Assembly (NCBI GenBank): GCA_964368075.1
Contig: CAYJAD010000001.1
Coordinates: forward strand, 62,001-126,000
Origin: CAYJAD01 sp964368075
GTDB lineage: Bacteria; Desulfobacterota; Desulfovibrionia; Desulfovibrionales; Desulfovibrionaceae
DNA length: 64,000 bases
Direction: 5' to 3'
Shown: piece after piece, positions 26,486 through 35,700 of the stretch
How positions within the stretch are numbered: position 1 is the first letter of the stretch
Layout: every line of letters starts with the position of its first letter
Notes under the pieces: model-generated
What the model was told of the DNA's origin: nothing
The model's input: the letters and a program-made list of their open reading frames with translations, nothing else
Databases searched by the model: none
Made by a program: the position numbers and the translations under genes

Positions 26486-26925
26486 ACTTTTTGTAACTCC
26501 TTTTTATCTTGGCTCAGTGCTAAAAAAGACTGCAAAATGCGCACTGCCGCTTGTTGGTCTAACACTTTTTTATGCTTTTTTCCTTTGAGAGAACTTTCCC
26601 ATAAATCACTGCTCGCTTCTTCTGACGAAAGAGCTTCGGGCATAAGATATATAGGTAATGGAGTACGTCTTTGCAAACGTGCTACAAAGTTACGCACTTG
26701 CTTTGTAGTAAGGCTTTCATTACCATCCAAATATAAAGGAAGCCCCACCACCAAGGCCGAAGGGTGTTCCGCTTCTATACATGCTAATAATTTAACAAAA
26801 AAATCTGCTCTGGGGCTTTGCGGAGGGCAAAGTATAGTACAACGCGGAAAAGCCATATGCCCTCCTTCGTCTGTCACAGCTATACCTGTGCGCACAAGTC
26901 CATAATCGATGCAAAGATATTTCAA
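26482..26925 (-). CDS. ruvX: Putative Holliday junction resolvase / pre-16S rRNA nuclease (YqgF family)
   Basis: A 147-residue RNase H-fold protein. The first acidic residue is Asp7 in CIDYGLVRTGIA, and a final LDQQAAVRILQ block carries the last Asp. The family matures 16S rRNA and may act on branched DNA. The only start that keeps the leading strand intact is TTG at 26925; I see no ribosome binding site before it, so the true start or translation mode is unclear. mltG overlaps its end by four bases. This is probably the first gene of the ruvX-mltG-cbiA-cbiC unit. Confidence 0.88.
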   Translation of the reverse strand: MKYLCIDYGLVRTGIAVTDEGGHMAFPRCTILCPPQSPRADFFVKLLACIEAEHPSALVVGLPLYLDGNESLTTKQVRNFVARLQRRTPLPIYLMPEALSSEEASSDLWESSLKGKKHKKVLDQQAAVRILQSFLALSQDKKELQKV

Positions 26926-26966
26926 AATGTTTATATATTGAATGTTTTGAAGGTAGAAAAATTTTA

Positions 26967-27006
26967 TTTTAGGGGGAGATTTTTTAAAAAAGTCTCCCCC
27001 CTAAAA
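26967..27006 (-). terminator. Strong hairpin between trpS and ruvX
   Basis: TTTTAGGGGGAGA and its complement (one bulged base) flank a short A/T loop. It lies about 100 bases after the trpS stop. A T run occurs a few bases beyond the stem on the minus strand, so it probably terminates trpS transcription. Confidence 0.6.
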
Positions 27007-27064
27007 CATTGCAGTATTCTTTTTATACTTTAAAAAACCTGCAACTCATGAACAATTTTACTGT

Positions 27065-27087
27065 TGTCACAAAAAAATCTTGTGACA
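27065..27087 (-). terminator. Small inverted repeat after trpS
   Basis: TGTCACAA and TTGTGACA are separated by seven bases, 20 bases after the trpS stop. It is a perfect 8-bp stem without a following T run. It could act together with the stronger hairpin at 26967 or be a protein site. Confidence 0.4.
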
Positions 27088-27106
27088 TTAGCTTTTTAGC
27101 ACGCTG

Positions 27107-28096
27107 CTACAAGCCCATTCTTTCACGAACCAGAGCCATAGTTTGCTCTGCCACAGCTTGCGCTTTTTTATTACCAGCCTCAATAACGTCCTGTACAAAA
27201 TCAGGATTGTTATCTAAGAAAAGACGTTTACTTTGCAAAGGCTCTAAAAATTCGCGCAAGTTTGCCAAAAATATTTTCTTACAATCCATACAGCCTATAC
27301 TGGCACTTTTACAGCCTTCAGTAATTTCTGCCTGTTGTTCTTTGCTTGCAAGCAATGTGTGATACGGAAAAAGATTACATACATTAGGATCGCCCGGATC
27401 AGATTTACGCAAGCGCGCAGGATCTGTAAACATGCCCTTAATTTTTGGTTCCAGTTCAGCCATGTTGTCACGTAAGAAAATGCCATTATTATAACTCTTT
27501 GACATTTTACGCCCATCAAGACCGGGACATTTAGCCGCAGGAGTCAACTTTGCTTCTACGTCCACAAAAGTTTCTCCGTATAAATGATTAAAACGGCGCC
27601 CTATTTCGCGTGTCATTTCAAGGTGAGGCAATTGATCTTGTCCCACGGGCACAAATTTTGGCAAATACATTAAAATATCGGCACTCATAAGCACAGGATA
27701 ACATAAAAACCCTGCGTTGCTTAAATCTTTATGCGTAATTTCTTGTTGCTGTTCTTTATAGGTAGGACAACGTTCCAGCCAAGATACAGGTGTTATCATA
27801 GAAAGCAAAAGAGAAAGCTCTGCATGACATTTTACAGCAGATTGTACAAAAATAACGCATTTTTCAGGGTCAATACCAGAAGCAAGCCAGTCTTTTACCA
27901 TTTCAAAAGAGTTGCCTTTAATGGCAGAGGGATCGGCAAATTCACTTGTAAGTGCGTGCCAATCTGCTACAAAGAAAAAAGCATCGGTTTCATCTTGTAA
28001 TGCAACCCAATTCTTTAAAACACCAAAATAATGCCCAAGATGTAAAGGGCCAGTGGGACGCATACCTGATACGGTGCGCAAACGAGATGTGCTCAT
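27107..28096 (-). CDS. trpS: Tryptophanyl-tRNA synthetase
   Basis: A 329-residue class I synthetase charging tRNA-Trp. I start at ATG 28096, behind a GGAGA ribosome binding site; an in-frame ATG at 28147 would add 17 residues outside the family norm. The HIGH-equivalent is PTGPLHLGHY at about 14-23, and KMSKS is at 197-201. The length is typical for the bacterial enzyme. It stands alone, with hairpins downstream. Confidence 0.96.
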   Translation of the reverse strand: MSTSRLRTVSGMRPTGPLHLGHYFGVLKNWVALQDETDAFFFVADWHALTSEFADPSAIKGNSFEMVKDWLASGIDPEKCVIFVQSAVKCHAELSLLLSMITPVSWLERCPTYKEQQQEITHKDLSNAGFLCYPVLMSADILMYLPKFVPVGQDQLPHLEMTREIGRRFNHLYGETFVDVEAKLTPAAKCPGLDGRKMSKSYNNGIFLRDNMAELEPKIKGMFTDPARLRKSDPGDPNVCNLFPYHTLLASKEQQAEITEGCKSASIGCMDCKKIFLANLREFLEPLQSKRLFLDNNPDFVQDVIEAGNKKAQAVAEQTMALVRERMGL

Positions 28097-28183
28097 GTAT
28101 TCTCCATAAAATAATATATCTCCGACACTGTATGCAATGAAATACATACAGTGTCAAGTTACTTAAAAAATAAAGTATTCCGT

Positions 28184-28199
28184 AACAGACTGTTGAAAA
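28184..28199. repeat. Solitary copy of a palindromic repeat arm
   Basis: AACAGACTGTTGAAAA lies between the trpS start and the M50 protease stop. It differs by one base from the left arm of the large hairpin at 60989-61109. I see no matching second arm nearby. Confidence 0.35.
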
Positions 28200-28293
28200 C
28201 AGTACCACTTACTTTGTCAGGTTTGTTACTTCCGTACCATACACTTTTTTAAATAAGCGCCTAGGCTGCGCATTGCGGCAAAAAATTTTACAA

Positions 28294-28983
28294 CTATTTT
28301 AAGCCTAATGCCATTAATAACACATCGTTGGTGCCGTACACCAAGGGGCCAAGCACTACGCCTAAAGCACCCGTGGCAAGCAAAAGGATAAGGATAATAA
28401 AGCCGTATCTTCCAAGTTCCATGTATTTCCAAGCCAGAGAAGGAGGTAAGAAATACGCTAAAACTTTACTGCCGTCCAGTGGAGGAATGGGCAAGAGATT
28501 TAACCAACAAAGACCACAATTTATTACAACCCCTACAGCCAACATACGCACAAAAAATTCAAAAATTCCGTTATTTTTTAAAACATCCAAGGGAATTGTA
28601 TGAATAAGAAGACTCAAAAGACAAGCAAAAATAAAAGCCAGAATAAGATTGGTTAATGGCCCCGCCAAAGATACCCACATCATGTCTTTTTGAGGATCTT
28701 TAAAGTAGCGTGGATTCACAGGCACGGGTTTTGCCCAGCCAAAAACAAAAGCTCCACTTAAGCTGGTGAGCGCAAAAACAAATAAGCCCATAGGGTCGAT
28801 ATGTGGCACAGGATTTAAAGTAAGCCTTCCCATCATGCGCGCTGTGGGGTCGCCACGCTTAGCAGCCACCCAACCGTGAGCCACCTCGTGTAAAATTATA
28901 CCCAACAACGCCGGAATAACCGCCACTGCAAAATTTTTCAATAATAAAGCTATATCTACGTTAAACATAAATTTTTCTACCAT
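28294..28983 (-). CDS. Site-2 protease family (M50) membrane metalloprotease
   Basis: A 229-residue intramembrane zinc protease. The HExxH motif is in LHEVAHGW, within an early hydrophobic helix, and the third-ligand motif NLLPIPPLDGSK comes later. Four to six hydrophobic segments are visible. It lacks the PDZ domain of RseP, so it belongs to the short group of the family whose substrates are mostly unknown. The ATG at 28983 has an AAGG site upstream. Confidence 0.92.
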   Translation of the reverse strand: MVEKFMFNVDIALLLKNFAVAVIPALLGIILHEVAHGWVAAKRGDPTARMMGRLTLNPVPHIDPMGLFVFALTSLSGAFVFGWAKPVPVNPRYFKDPQKDMMWVSLAGPLTNLILAFIFACLLSLLIHTIPLDVLKNNGIFEFFVRMLAVGVVINCGLCWLNLLPIPPLDGSKVLAYFLPPSLAWKYMELGRYGFIILILLLATGALGVVLGPLVYGTNDVLLMALGLK

Positions 28984-29244
28984 ATGCCTTTTAAGATAAC
29001 AAGAAATAAACCATCAAAACAATGCTTATAGAAAATCATTGCCTTTACAGCACAAATGGCTAAAATACCCATCAACTAGGTATATAATACCAGAAAGCGC
29101 TACTGCCAAGTATGAGCAAAAAAAAAGTTGACCTTTTATTATATAATTGACAAAGAACCCTCCATACTACGTAGCAGTGTTTTATTATTGCCACAACAAC
29201 TAATATACTATTTTTATAACATATTACACGAGTTAGAGGTTTTT

Positions 29245-29478
29245 ATGTGTGACGAAACCCAAAGAAAATACCCCATCCCCATGGTTACTGTGCTTTTACA
29301 ACCGGAAGAAAAAGAATTTGAGTTACCACGCCCCAAAACTGCAAGGCAACTTTTGCAAGCTCTAAATTTGCGCGAAGAAACGGCGCTGGTGGTACGCAAC
29401 AATATTTTACTCACTCCAGATGTACGCATTTATGGCGGCGACTCTCTTCTTGTACGCAAAGTCACCTCGTCTGGATAG
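29245..29478 (+). CDS. ThiS/MoaD-like ubiquitin-fold sulfur carrier
   Basis: A 77-residue beta-grasp protein. I start at ATG 29245, behind GAGG; the frame is open further upstream, to 29128, but that part has no ribosome binding site. The pattern (ALVVRNNILLTPD, a GDSLLVRKV strand) matches ThiS/MoaD. It ends Ser-Ser-Gly, with one terminal Gly instead of the usual Gly-Gly. No E1-like activating gene is adjacent, so the role (thiamine, molybdopterin, tRNA thiolation or other) is open. The ferredoxin gene is 313 bases downstream. Confidence 0.75.
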   Translation: MCDETQRKYPIPMVTVLLQPEEKEFELPRPKTARQLLQALNLREETALVVRNNILLTPDVRIYGGDSLLVRKVTSSG

Positions 29479-29791
29479 TAAGCGTTAACTGTGCTTGCTT
29501 ACAGCCAAAGCAATACCAAAGTTTGAGTAAATTCTCTTTGTTTACTCGGTTTTAACAAATCACAAGAAATGTTTACGTCTTTTGATTTTGAAATCATCTT
29601 TCAAAATAAAGTATAACATCAGCACGTTAAGTTAGAGAAAGGAGCGCACCTGCATGGAGAAAAAATACAAATTCTCACTTGACAGGTGTAAAAGCTAACG
29701 CTATGCCTTTGAACACGGAATACAAATTTCGTATCGGTAAAACCTAAGGGTGGTAGCTTTGCACTACCCAAATTAACTTTTGGAGGAAATT
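29479..29791. other. Leader region before the ferredoxin gene
   Basis: 313 bases with some structure: a candidate promoter at 29679-29707, CACCTG and CAGGTG arms around 29647-29689, and a short GGGTGGT / ACTACCC stem near 29749-29770. A 14-codon frame begins at ATG 29654 behind AAGGAG and stops at 29698. I cannot match it to a known riboswitch. Confidence 0.35.
29679..29707 (+). promoter_or_regulatory. Candidate promoter for ferredoxin
   Basis: A perfect TTGACA at 29679-29684 and TATGCC at 29702-29707, 17 bases apart and about 85 bases ahead of the ferredoxin start. The -10 matches only its first half. Confidence 0.3.
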
Positions 29792-29980
29792 ATGAGCTGG
29801 AATGTAACAGTAGACGCAGACAAATGTACAGGTTGTGGCGAATGTGTAGACGTTTGCCCCGTAGAAGTGTATGAACTTCAAGATGGCAAATCTGCCGTAA
29901 TCAATGAAGAAGAATGTCTTGGCTGTGAGTCTTGCGTAGAAGTATGCGAGACCGATGCTGTTAGCGTCGAAGAAATGTAG
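29792..29980 (+). CDS. 2[4Fe-4S] ferredoxin
   Basis: A 62-residue low-potential electron carrier with two classical CxxCxxCxxxC clusters: Cys12, 15, 18, 22 and Cys42, 45, 48, 52. In each set the fourth Cys belongs to the partner cluster, as usual in this fold. The protein is acidic, typical of soluble ferredoxins in anaerobes. An excellent GGAGGAAATT ribosome binding site precedes ATG 29792, suggesting high expression. A terminator follows at 30094, so it is a one-gene unit. The redox partner is not encoded nearby. Confidence 0.95.
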   Translation: MSWNVTVDADKCTGCGECVDVCPVEVYELQDGKSAVINEEECLGCESCVEVCETDAVSVEEM

Positions 29981-30093
29981 GTTTTTACTCAAAATAAGTA
30001 AGGTAGCCATGAGTAAAAAAAATATTTTTTTATGGCACCTGACTTCTTGCCAAAGGCAAAAGAAGACTTATTTTTGATGAATCCATATATTGG

Positions 30094-30128
30094 TGCCGCC
30101 GAACTTAACAAGGTTCGGCGGCATTTTA
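30094..30128 (+). terminator. Terminator after ferredoxin
   Basis: TGCCGCCGAAC and GTTCGGCGGCA form an 11-bp GC-rich stem, followed by TTTT. It is about 115 bases after the ferredoxin stop. Confidence 0.85.
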
Positions 30129-30240
30129 ACTGTCACAGTTTATAAAAGCCTTCCCTTTTGTGGGTAAGGTCTAGTAAATGTAGGTAAACTGTGCATATAT
30201 TTTTATAACTCACTGAGTATATACTCTTTTAAGGATAAGC

Positions 30241-30909
30241 ATGATTCCGGATCTTTCTGCCATATTTACCCATTATGAAGCCTTGGTAGCCGAGGCAGAT
30301 GCCCTTTTTGCGCATATTCGCCAAGCACAAGAAGAGTGCGTCACTTGTGAACAAGGCTGTAGCGACTGTTGCCACGCTCTTTTTGATGTTTCCTTGGTAG
30401 AAGCCATGTACATAAATCAGGCTTTTAACAAAAAAGTTCCCCATGGGAAAGAGCGCTCAGACATTTTAGGCCGTGCCGCCGACCTTGACCGTACCACCAC
30501 ACGCATCAAACGCAATTTTTACAAAGCTTCCAAAGAAGGCAAAGACCCTACGGAGATTATGGCAGAAGCAGCACGTTTGCGCATGCCTTGCCCCCTTCTT
30601 GATGCGCAAAATTCTTGTTTACTCTACTCGGTGCGCCCCATTACCTGCCGCCTTTATGGCGTGCCCATGAATATTAATGGTAAGGGGCATGTTTGCGGCA
30701 AAACAGGCTTTGCCAAGGGTGGACAATACCCCACAGTACATATGAACGCCATACAAGAGCGCCTTGACAAACTTTCTCAAGAGATTGCCCAAACAGTTAA
30801 AAGCCGATTTAAAGAACTTGATCAAGTATTTGTACCCGTTTCAATGGCCTTACTTACCAATTACAATGAGCAATACCTTGGCATTGGCCCTGCCAAAAAG
30901 GAAATTTGA
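30241..30909 (+). CDS. YkgJ family cysteine cluster protein
   Basis: A 222-residue soluble protein of the zinc/iron-chelating YkgJ (CxxCxxCC) family. The N-terminal cluster has Cys33, 36, 40, 43 and 44. A second group in the C-terminal half (MPCPLL, NSCLLY, ITCRLYG, HVCGK) completes the metal site. The biochemical role of the family is not established. The start at 30241 is supported by an AAGGA site. It is the first gene of a tightly packed trio with the next two. Confidence 0.87.
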   Translation: MIPDLSAIFTHYEALVAEADALFAHIRQAQEECVTCEQGCSDCCHALFDVSLVEAMYINQAFNKKVPHGKERSDILGRAADLDRTTTRIKRNFYKASKEGKDPTEIMAEAARLRMPCPLLDAQNSCLLYSVRPITCRLYGVPMNINGKGHVCGKTGFAKGGQYPTVHMNAIQERLDKLSQEIAQTVKSRFKELDQVFVPVSMALLTNYNEQYLGIGPAKKEI

Positions 30910-30911
30910 TC

Positions 30912-31304
30912 ATGCTTGAAATGATTCCTGCCTCTGTTTTTCGCGATGGCACAAAGCAAGAGCTTAACGAAGAACAAGAAGCGTTAAAAAAAGAAATCTA
31001 TGAAAGAATGAACCCAAGACGCCGCAAGTTTGTGGATCGTATCGGTTATGAAAATTGGGATCCCTTTCAAAAACCCAATGATCCCTTGGACATTCGCCTT
31101 GACGCCACCAAAAGAACCACGCAACAGTTAGTACGTGAATTCTTACAAGTAGCGGCACAAAAAGGGCAATACAGCAATGATTATGGACGAGGTGCCTTAG
31201 AATGCGCCTTGGGTGTGGTAAACAAAGATGAGAAATACCTTGGTATTTTTGATTTTTGCCTCTGGTATCATGATTTATTAAAGAAAGAAGGATATATCAA
31301 ATGA
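30912..31304 (+). CDS. Protein of unknown function in the YkgJ-TPR operon
   Basis: A 130-residue soluble protein starting at ATG 30912, two bases after the YkgJ stop; a TTG at 30906 is less likely. It is charged and has a NPRRRKFVDRIGYENWDPF segment, an aromatic-rich middle and a C-terminal WYHDLLKKEGYIK. There is no signal peptide, membrane segment or Cys cluster. It overlaps the TPR gene by four bases. The three-gene packing suggests a functional link, but I do not recognise the family. Confidence 0.78.
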   Translation: MLEMIPASVFRDGTKQELNEEQEALKKEIYERMNPRRRKFVDRIGYENWDPFQKPNDPLDIRLDATKRTTQQLVREFLQVAAQKGQYSNDYGRGALECALGVVNKDEKYLGIFDFCLWYHDLLKKEGYIK

Positions 31305-31927
31305 AAAAGAGTTACGACGATATTGATGAATATATCTCTGATTTAAAGAGAGAAATTGAGCAAAACGAGCAATGTGCCAATCATCACTACAATTTAGGCC
31401 TTGCGCTTTTAAGTAAAAGAGATTTTGTGGGTGCTGAAGAATCTTTTTTAGCAGCCGTGCGCAACTCACCTCGACTTGCTGAAGCCTTTGTGCAACTCGG
31501 CGGAATTTGCCTTGAGCGCGGCGACTTAGACGGTTGCTTGCGCTATAATGAAGAAGCTGCCAATTGTCGTGCAAAATTCCCTGTACCTTGGGGCAATATT
31601 GGCTTTGTACACCTGCAAAGAGGTGAACCAGAAAAGGCCATCAAAGCATTAAAAAAGGCCATTAAATGGGAACCAAACTTTATTCAAGCCCACAATGCGC
31701 TCGCTACAGCCTTTTATATGGAAGGTGACTATGAAGCTAGCGAGGCTTCTTGCAATGAAGCTTTGCGCCGTGCACCGGACTTTGCCCCTGCTTGGAATAA
31801 TCTTTCCTTGGTTCTTTTTGAAAAGGGTGAATTTGCGCGCGCTGTAGAAGCTGCCGATAAAGCTTTAGAAGGTGGTTTTGAAGTGCGCCAAGAATATTTA
31901 AACGAATTGGCACCACACAGAAAATAG
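31301..31927 (+). CDS. Tetratricopeptide repeat protein
   Basis: A 208-residue cytoplasmic protein with about five TPR units covering residues 25-200 (for example HYNLGLALLSKRDF and AWNNLSLVLFEKGEF). There is no signal peptide. TPRs provide a protein-binding surface, so it may scaffold the YkgJ protein or the unknown protein of the same operon (inference). It overlaps the preceding gene by four bases, and a bidirectional terminator follows. Confidence 0.9.
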   Translation: MKKSYDDIDEYISDLKREIEQNEQCANHHYNLGLALLSKRDFVGAEESFLAAVRNSPRLAEAFVQLGGICLERGDLDGCLRYNEEAANCRAKFPVPWGNIGFVHLQRGEPEKAIKALKKAIKWEPNFIQAHNALATAFYMEGDYEASEASCNEALRRAPDFAPAWNNLSLVLFEKGEFARAVEAADKALEGGFEVRQEYLNELAPHRK

Positions 31928-31968
31928 ACAGTTACCTTTATACGGTGCTACCCTTTAAAAAGAAAATA

Positions 31969-32007
31969 AAAATGCCCTTATTTATATTAAAAATAAGGGC
32001 ATTTTTT
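31969..32007. terminator. Bidirectional terminator
   Basis: AAATGCCCTTATTT and AAATAAGGGCATTT form a 14-bp stem with a seven-base loop, with A/T tracts on both sides. It serves the convergent TPR gene (plus) and the glycine-zipper gene (minus). Confidence 0.92.
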
Positions 32008-32023
32008 ATATATAGTTTTTAAA

Positions 32024-32275
32024 TTACCAATTTCTATCGTAACGGTATCTTTCTTGAGAGTTACCTACCATGCCACCGGCAACAGCGCCAATGCCAGCAC
32101 CAGCTAAAGCGCCCCATCCGGCAGCGCCGCCAGAAATAGCCGCAATACCAAGACCGGCCGCAGCACCAAGAGCCGCGCCGCTTAAAGAGCCTTGAGTTGT
32201 TTTAGACATATTTGTGCAACCCACACCACTACCCAATGCCAAACATAAAATACTTACTATAGCTATTTTTTTCAT
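32024..32275 (-). CDS. Glycine-zipper lipoprotein
   Basis: An 83-residue outer-membrane-type lipoprotein. A lipobox ending Gly-Val-Gly-Cys is at about residue 20. The mature part is a Gly/Ala-rich glycine zipper (about 30-72), with repeated small-residue spacing typical of membrane-embedded helical hairpins. A short tail with Tyr and Arg (QERYRYDRNW) follows. Related small proteins (SlyB/OmpA-linker types) help envelope integrity; the exact role here is not known. A GAGG site precedes the start. Confidence 0.85.
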   Translation of the reverse strand: MKKIAIVSILCLALGSGVGCTNMSKTTQGSLSGAALGAAAGLGIAAISGGAAGWGALAGAGIGAVAGGMVGNSQERYRYDRNW

Positions 32276-32287
32276 ATATTACCTCAT

Positions 32288-32689
32288 TTATAATTTAGGT
32301 TGCAAAACGTGTTTCCATAACACTTCAAAAACAGGAGTGTCCATTTTATCTTCGTTTTTCATATACCAAGCGTTTATTTCGTTAACAATATTATCTCTAT
32401 TGGTATGTTCAAAAGCCTTAATCCATTTTCTTGGAAAAAGGGATAACATGGCTAAAATACTTTCTTTATCTGTTGCTTTGCCTTCCTTTTTTGCATAATG
32501 TTCTGCAATCGCATACTCTATGCTCACAGCGCACTCCACACCATAAATAAGCGCTTCTTTGTTATCGTCAGCAGAAACCATCCACACTTTTCCTGTCAAC
32601 TGTTTTAATGGGTTAACATTAGCCTGGGACAGGCCTGCACTGAAAAGTACACATAAGGCAAGAAATGAACTTAAAATCACTTTTTTCAT
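32288..32689 (-). CDS. Small secreted protein of unknown function
   Basis: A 133-residue protein starting at ATG 32689, behind a perfect AAGGAG; an ATG 24 bases upstream lacks one. A signal peptide of about 24 residues ends near SQA. The mature part is helical, with a single Cys in YGVECAVSIEYA, and ends WKHVLQPKL. I recognise no family. A good promoter (32717-32746) lies directly upstream. The glycine-zipper gene follows 12 bases later and is probably co-transcribed. Confidence 0.75.
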   Translation of the reverse strand: MKKVILSSFLALCVLFSAGLSQANVNPLKQLTGKVWMVSADDNKEALIYGVECAVSIEYAIAEHYAKKEGKATDKESILAMLSLFPRKWIKAFEHTNRDNIVNEINAWYMKNEDKMDTPVFEVLWKHVLQPKL

Positions 32690-32716
32690 AGTATTACTCC
32701 TTTTAAAAGACATGCC

Positions 32717-32746
32717 AATGTAGACACATTAGTGCTTTAGTGTCAA
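32717..32746 (-). promoter_or_regulatory. Candidate sigma-70 promoter for the small envelope-protein pair
   Basis: On the minus strand, a perfect TTGACA (32741-32746) and TACATT (32717-32722) are separated by 18 bases. Within it, GACAC and GTGTC arms (32723-32744) and two copies of TTAGTG could form an operator. Confidence 0.45.
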
Positions 32747-32761
32747 TGCCATGAAAAGACA

Positions 32762-35700
32762 TTAGAAAATTTTTTTACGCTGCATACGTAAACGAAGTGC
32801 ATTACTTACAACGGTAAGCGAACTTAAACTCATGCTGGCCGCCGCCAACATGGGATTTAAGGTGAGCCCAAAAGGTGCATAAAAAAGCCCCACTGCCACG
32901 GGAATAAGAATACTATTATACGCAAAAGCCCAAAATAAATTTTGCTTGATGGTACGCATAACGGCTTTACTTAGTTTCAAAGCTTGTGCCACATGGCTTA
33001 CATCGCTTTGCATAAGCACAATATCTGAAGATTGTAGGGCAATATCTGTGCCTTGCCCCACGGCAATGCCCACTTGAGCCCTTGCCAAAGCAGGCGCATC
33101 ATTTATACCATCTCCTACCATTATAACTTTATGTCCGGCAGCTTGTAGTTGGCGTACCTTTTCCTCTTTTTCATGAGGTAATACTTCAGCAAGAATATTT
33201 TCAATATCTACATGCTCTTGTACAGCCTTGGCAGTAAGCGCATTATCACCCGTAAGCATCAGCACGGTAAGACCAAGTTTTTTCAAATCTTGCACAGCGT
33301 TCTTACTACTCTCTTTCACAGTATCTGCCATGGCTATAAGTCCAAGAAAAGTTTGATCCTTAGCAAAATACAGCACCGTCTTACCCTGACGAGCTAGCTC
33401 TTTTTCTTTATCCATTAATGGGTTTAAGATATTTTCTTTGGCCAATAAACGTGCGTTGCCTGCCAAAATACGTTTACCATCTTGCTCTGCCATAATACCA
33501 AGACCAGGCATCTGTTTAAAGTTACTGTAACTTTCTGCAGAAGCCAAGGCTATATTTTGCTTTTTGGCCTCTTGTACAATGGCTTGACCAAGGGGATGTT
33601 CCGAAAGTCTTTCAATGCTGGCCGCAAAATACAGTAAGGCCTCCTCGCTAATAGCCTCCTGTGGCATATCAAAAGCTATAGGGGAAGAAGCAGAATCTTC
33701 CTGCTCAGAGATAGGAGTAGCTTCATTCTTATTCGGTATATCTAGCAAACCCAATTGTTGCCCCATCTCTCCCGCGGGGGCAGCCTCTTGCGCTGTACAA
33801 GGGTAAACATCTGTCACTACAGGTTTTCCATGGGTCAAGGTACCGGTTTTATCCAGTACCACGGTATCAATACTTTGCATACGTTCAATGGCAGCGGCAG
33901 ATTTAAATAAAATGCCGTGCTCTGCTCCCATACCCATACCCACCATTATGGCTGTGGGCGTGGCAAGCCCCAAAGCACACGGACAAGAAATAACAAGTAC
34001 CGATATGGCTATGGACAAAGCAAATTCAAGACCAGCCCCCAACCAAAGCCATGTGCCAAAAGAAATCAAAGCAATTATAATGATGATGGGCACAAATATA
34101 GCGCTAATACGATCTGCTAAGCGTGCTATGGGGGCTTTTGAAGCTGTGGCAGACTCCACAAGCTCTATAATATGTGCCAACGTGCTTTCTGCACCGGCTT
34201 TAGTGACCTGCATATGAAAATAGCCCGACTGGCAAATGGTTGCGCCAATTACAGCATCCCCTTGCTTTTTTTCTTGCGGAAGGCTTTCACCCGTAATGGC
34301 AGACGTATCTATAAAAGCATGCCCTTGAATAATAATTCCGTCCGCAGCAAGGCTTTGCCCTGCATAGACCACTAGCACATCATCTTTTTGCACCTGATCT
34401 GTGGCAATAGTAACTTCTTCGCCATCTTTTAAGCAAATGGCTGTGGGCGGTGTAAGACGCATAAGAGCATCAATGGCAGATCCTGTGCGCTCTCTGGCTT
34501 TGAATTCAAAATGCTTTCCAAGGCCAATGAGCGCTAAAATCATGCCTGAAGAATCAAAATATAAGTTATTGGCAAAATGCTCTACTGTGACTGTATCACC
34601 TGCATGTTGCGCCATATACATACGAACAAGGGCGTACACACCAAAAGAGGCCGCCGTTGCTGAGCCTAGACCCACCAAGGAATCCATGTTGGGGCTTCCA
34701 TAACGTAAGGCACGCAAACCAGAAGTAAAAATGCGTCTATGAATACAAAGAATGGGTAAAGTGAGCACACATTGCGCGGCAGCCCATAAAAGCGGATTTG
34801 CTTTCATGCTAAGAAACAAGGGCAAAGGCAGGGTAAACATGGGTGCCATGGCAACGTACATAAGAACACTTGCAAAAAATAAAGAGGCCAAAAGAGAAAG
34901 TGGCAGTTTATCCCAAAATTTTGGGCCTATTTTAACTTTGGCCGTACTTTTTTCACTTTCTTCTTCCACCACAGCGTCTTGTGTAAGCAAGGTCATTTGC
35001 ACCGCAGTAAGAGCGCTCTCTTCGTCTTTTTGCGAAGGCTCTCCCAAAGTTGCACCGGGGGAGGAAAAAACCATCTCTTGCAATTGTTTTGGCTGAGAGA
35101 GCATAGCCTTAGAGGCATCCTCCCCCGCTTGCGCAAAATTTGCTTTAGGTAAGGGTAAGCTTTGCGCCGGCTCTAAAACGCCTTTACAAGCAGTAGCAGT
35201 AAATCCTGCCCCCTCCATGGCTTTAGAAATATCATGGACAGCCATTTGCGCACTGTCAAAAGTCACAAACATAGTCTTACGCAAAACATTTACCGCTACT
35301 GCTTCAATGCCTTGCATAGCTAAAAGCAATTTTTCTACCTTAGCCTCACAAGCTGTACAGTGTACATTACCTATGGTGAATTCTTGCCTTTGCAATTTTT
35401 TTTTTTCTGATACGGACTCAGCTTCTTTTACTAAGGCAGTATCAGCTTCTTCCGACTCTGATGTATCTGCAGAATGTTCCGGCTCTGTAGCTATGGGCAG
35501 TGTTGTATGCTTAGGAATTTTTTTTTGCTTTACATTACTAATGCATGGTATAAGAGGAGGAAGCGCTGTTTTTTCCACAGCACTCATGGCGTATTTTCCG
35601 CCGGAAAAATGCTCTTCTATGGCTGGAGGGGCAATTACAGAAGCATCATACTGCACCACAATGCTTTTGCTTAAAGTATTTACCCTTGCCTCTTTAATGC

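Noticed and set aside
27065..27087. A CRP-like site after trpS
   Set aside because: The arms read TGTCACA / TGTGACA with the wrong orientation and spacing for the CRP consensus, and the position is downstream of a gene.
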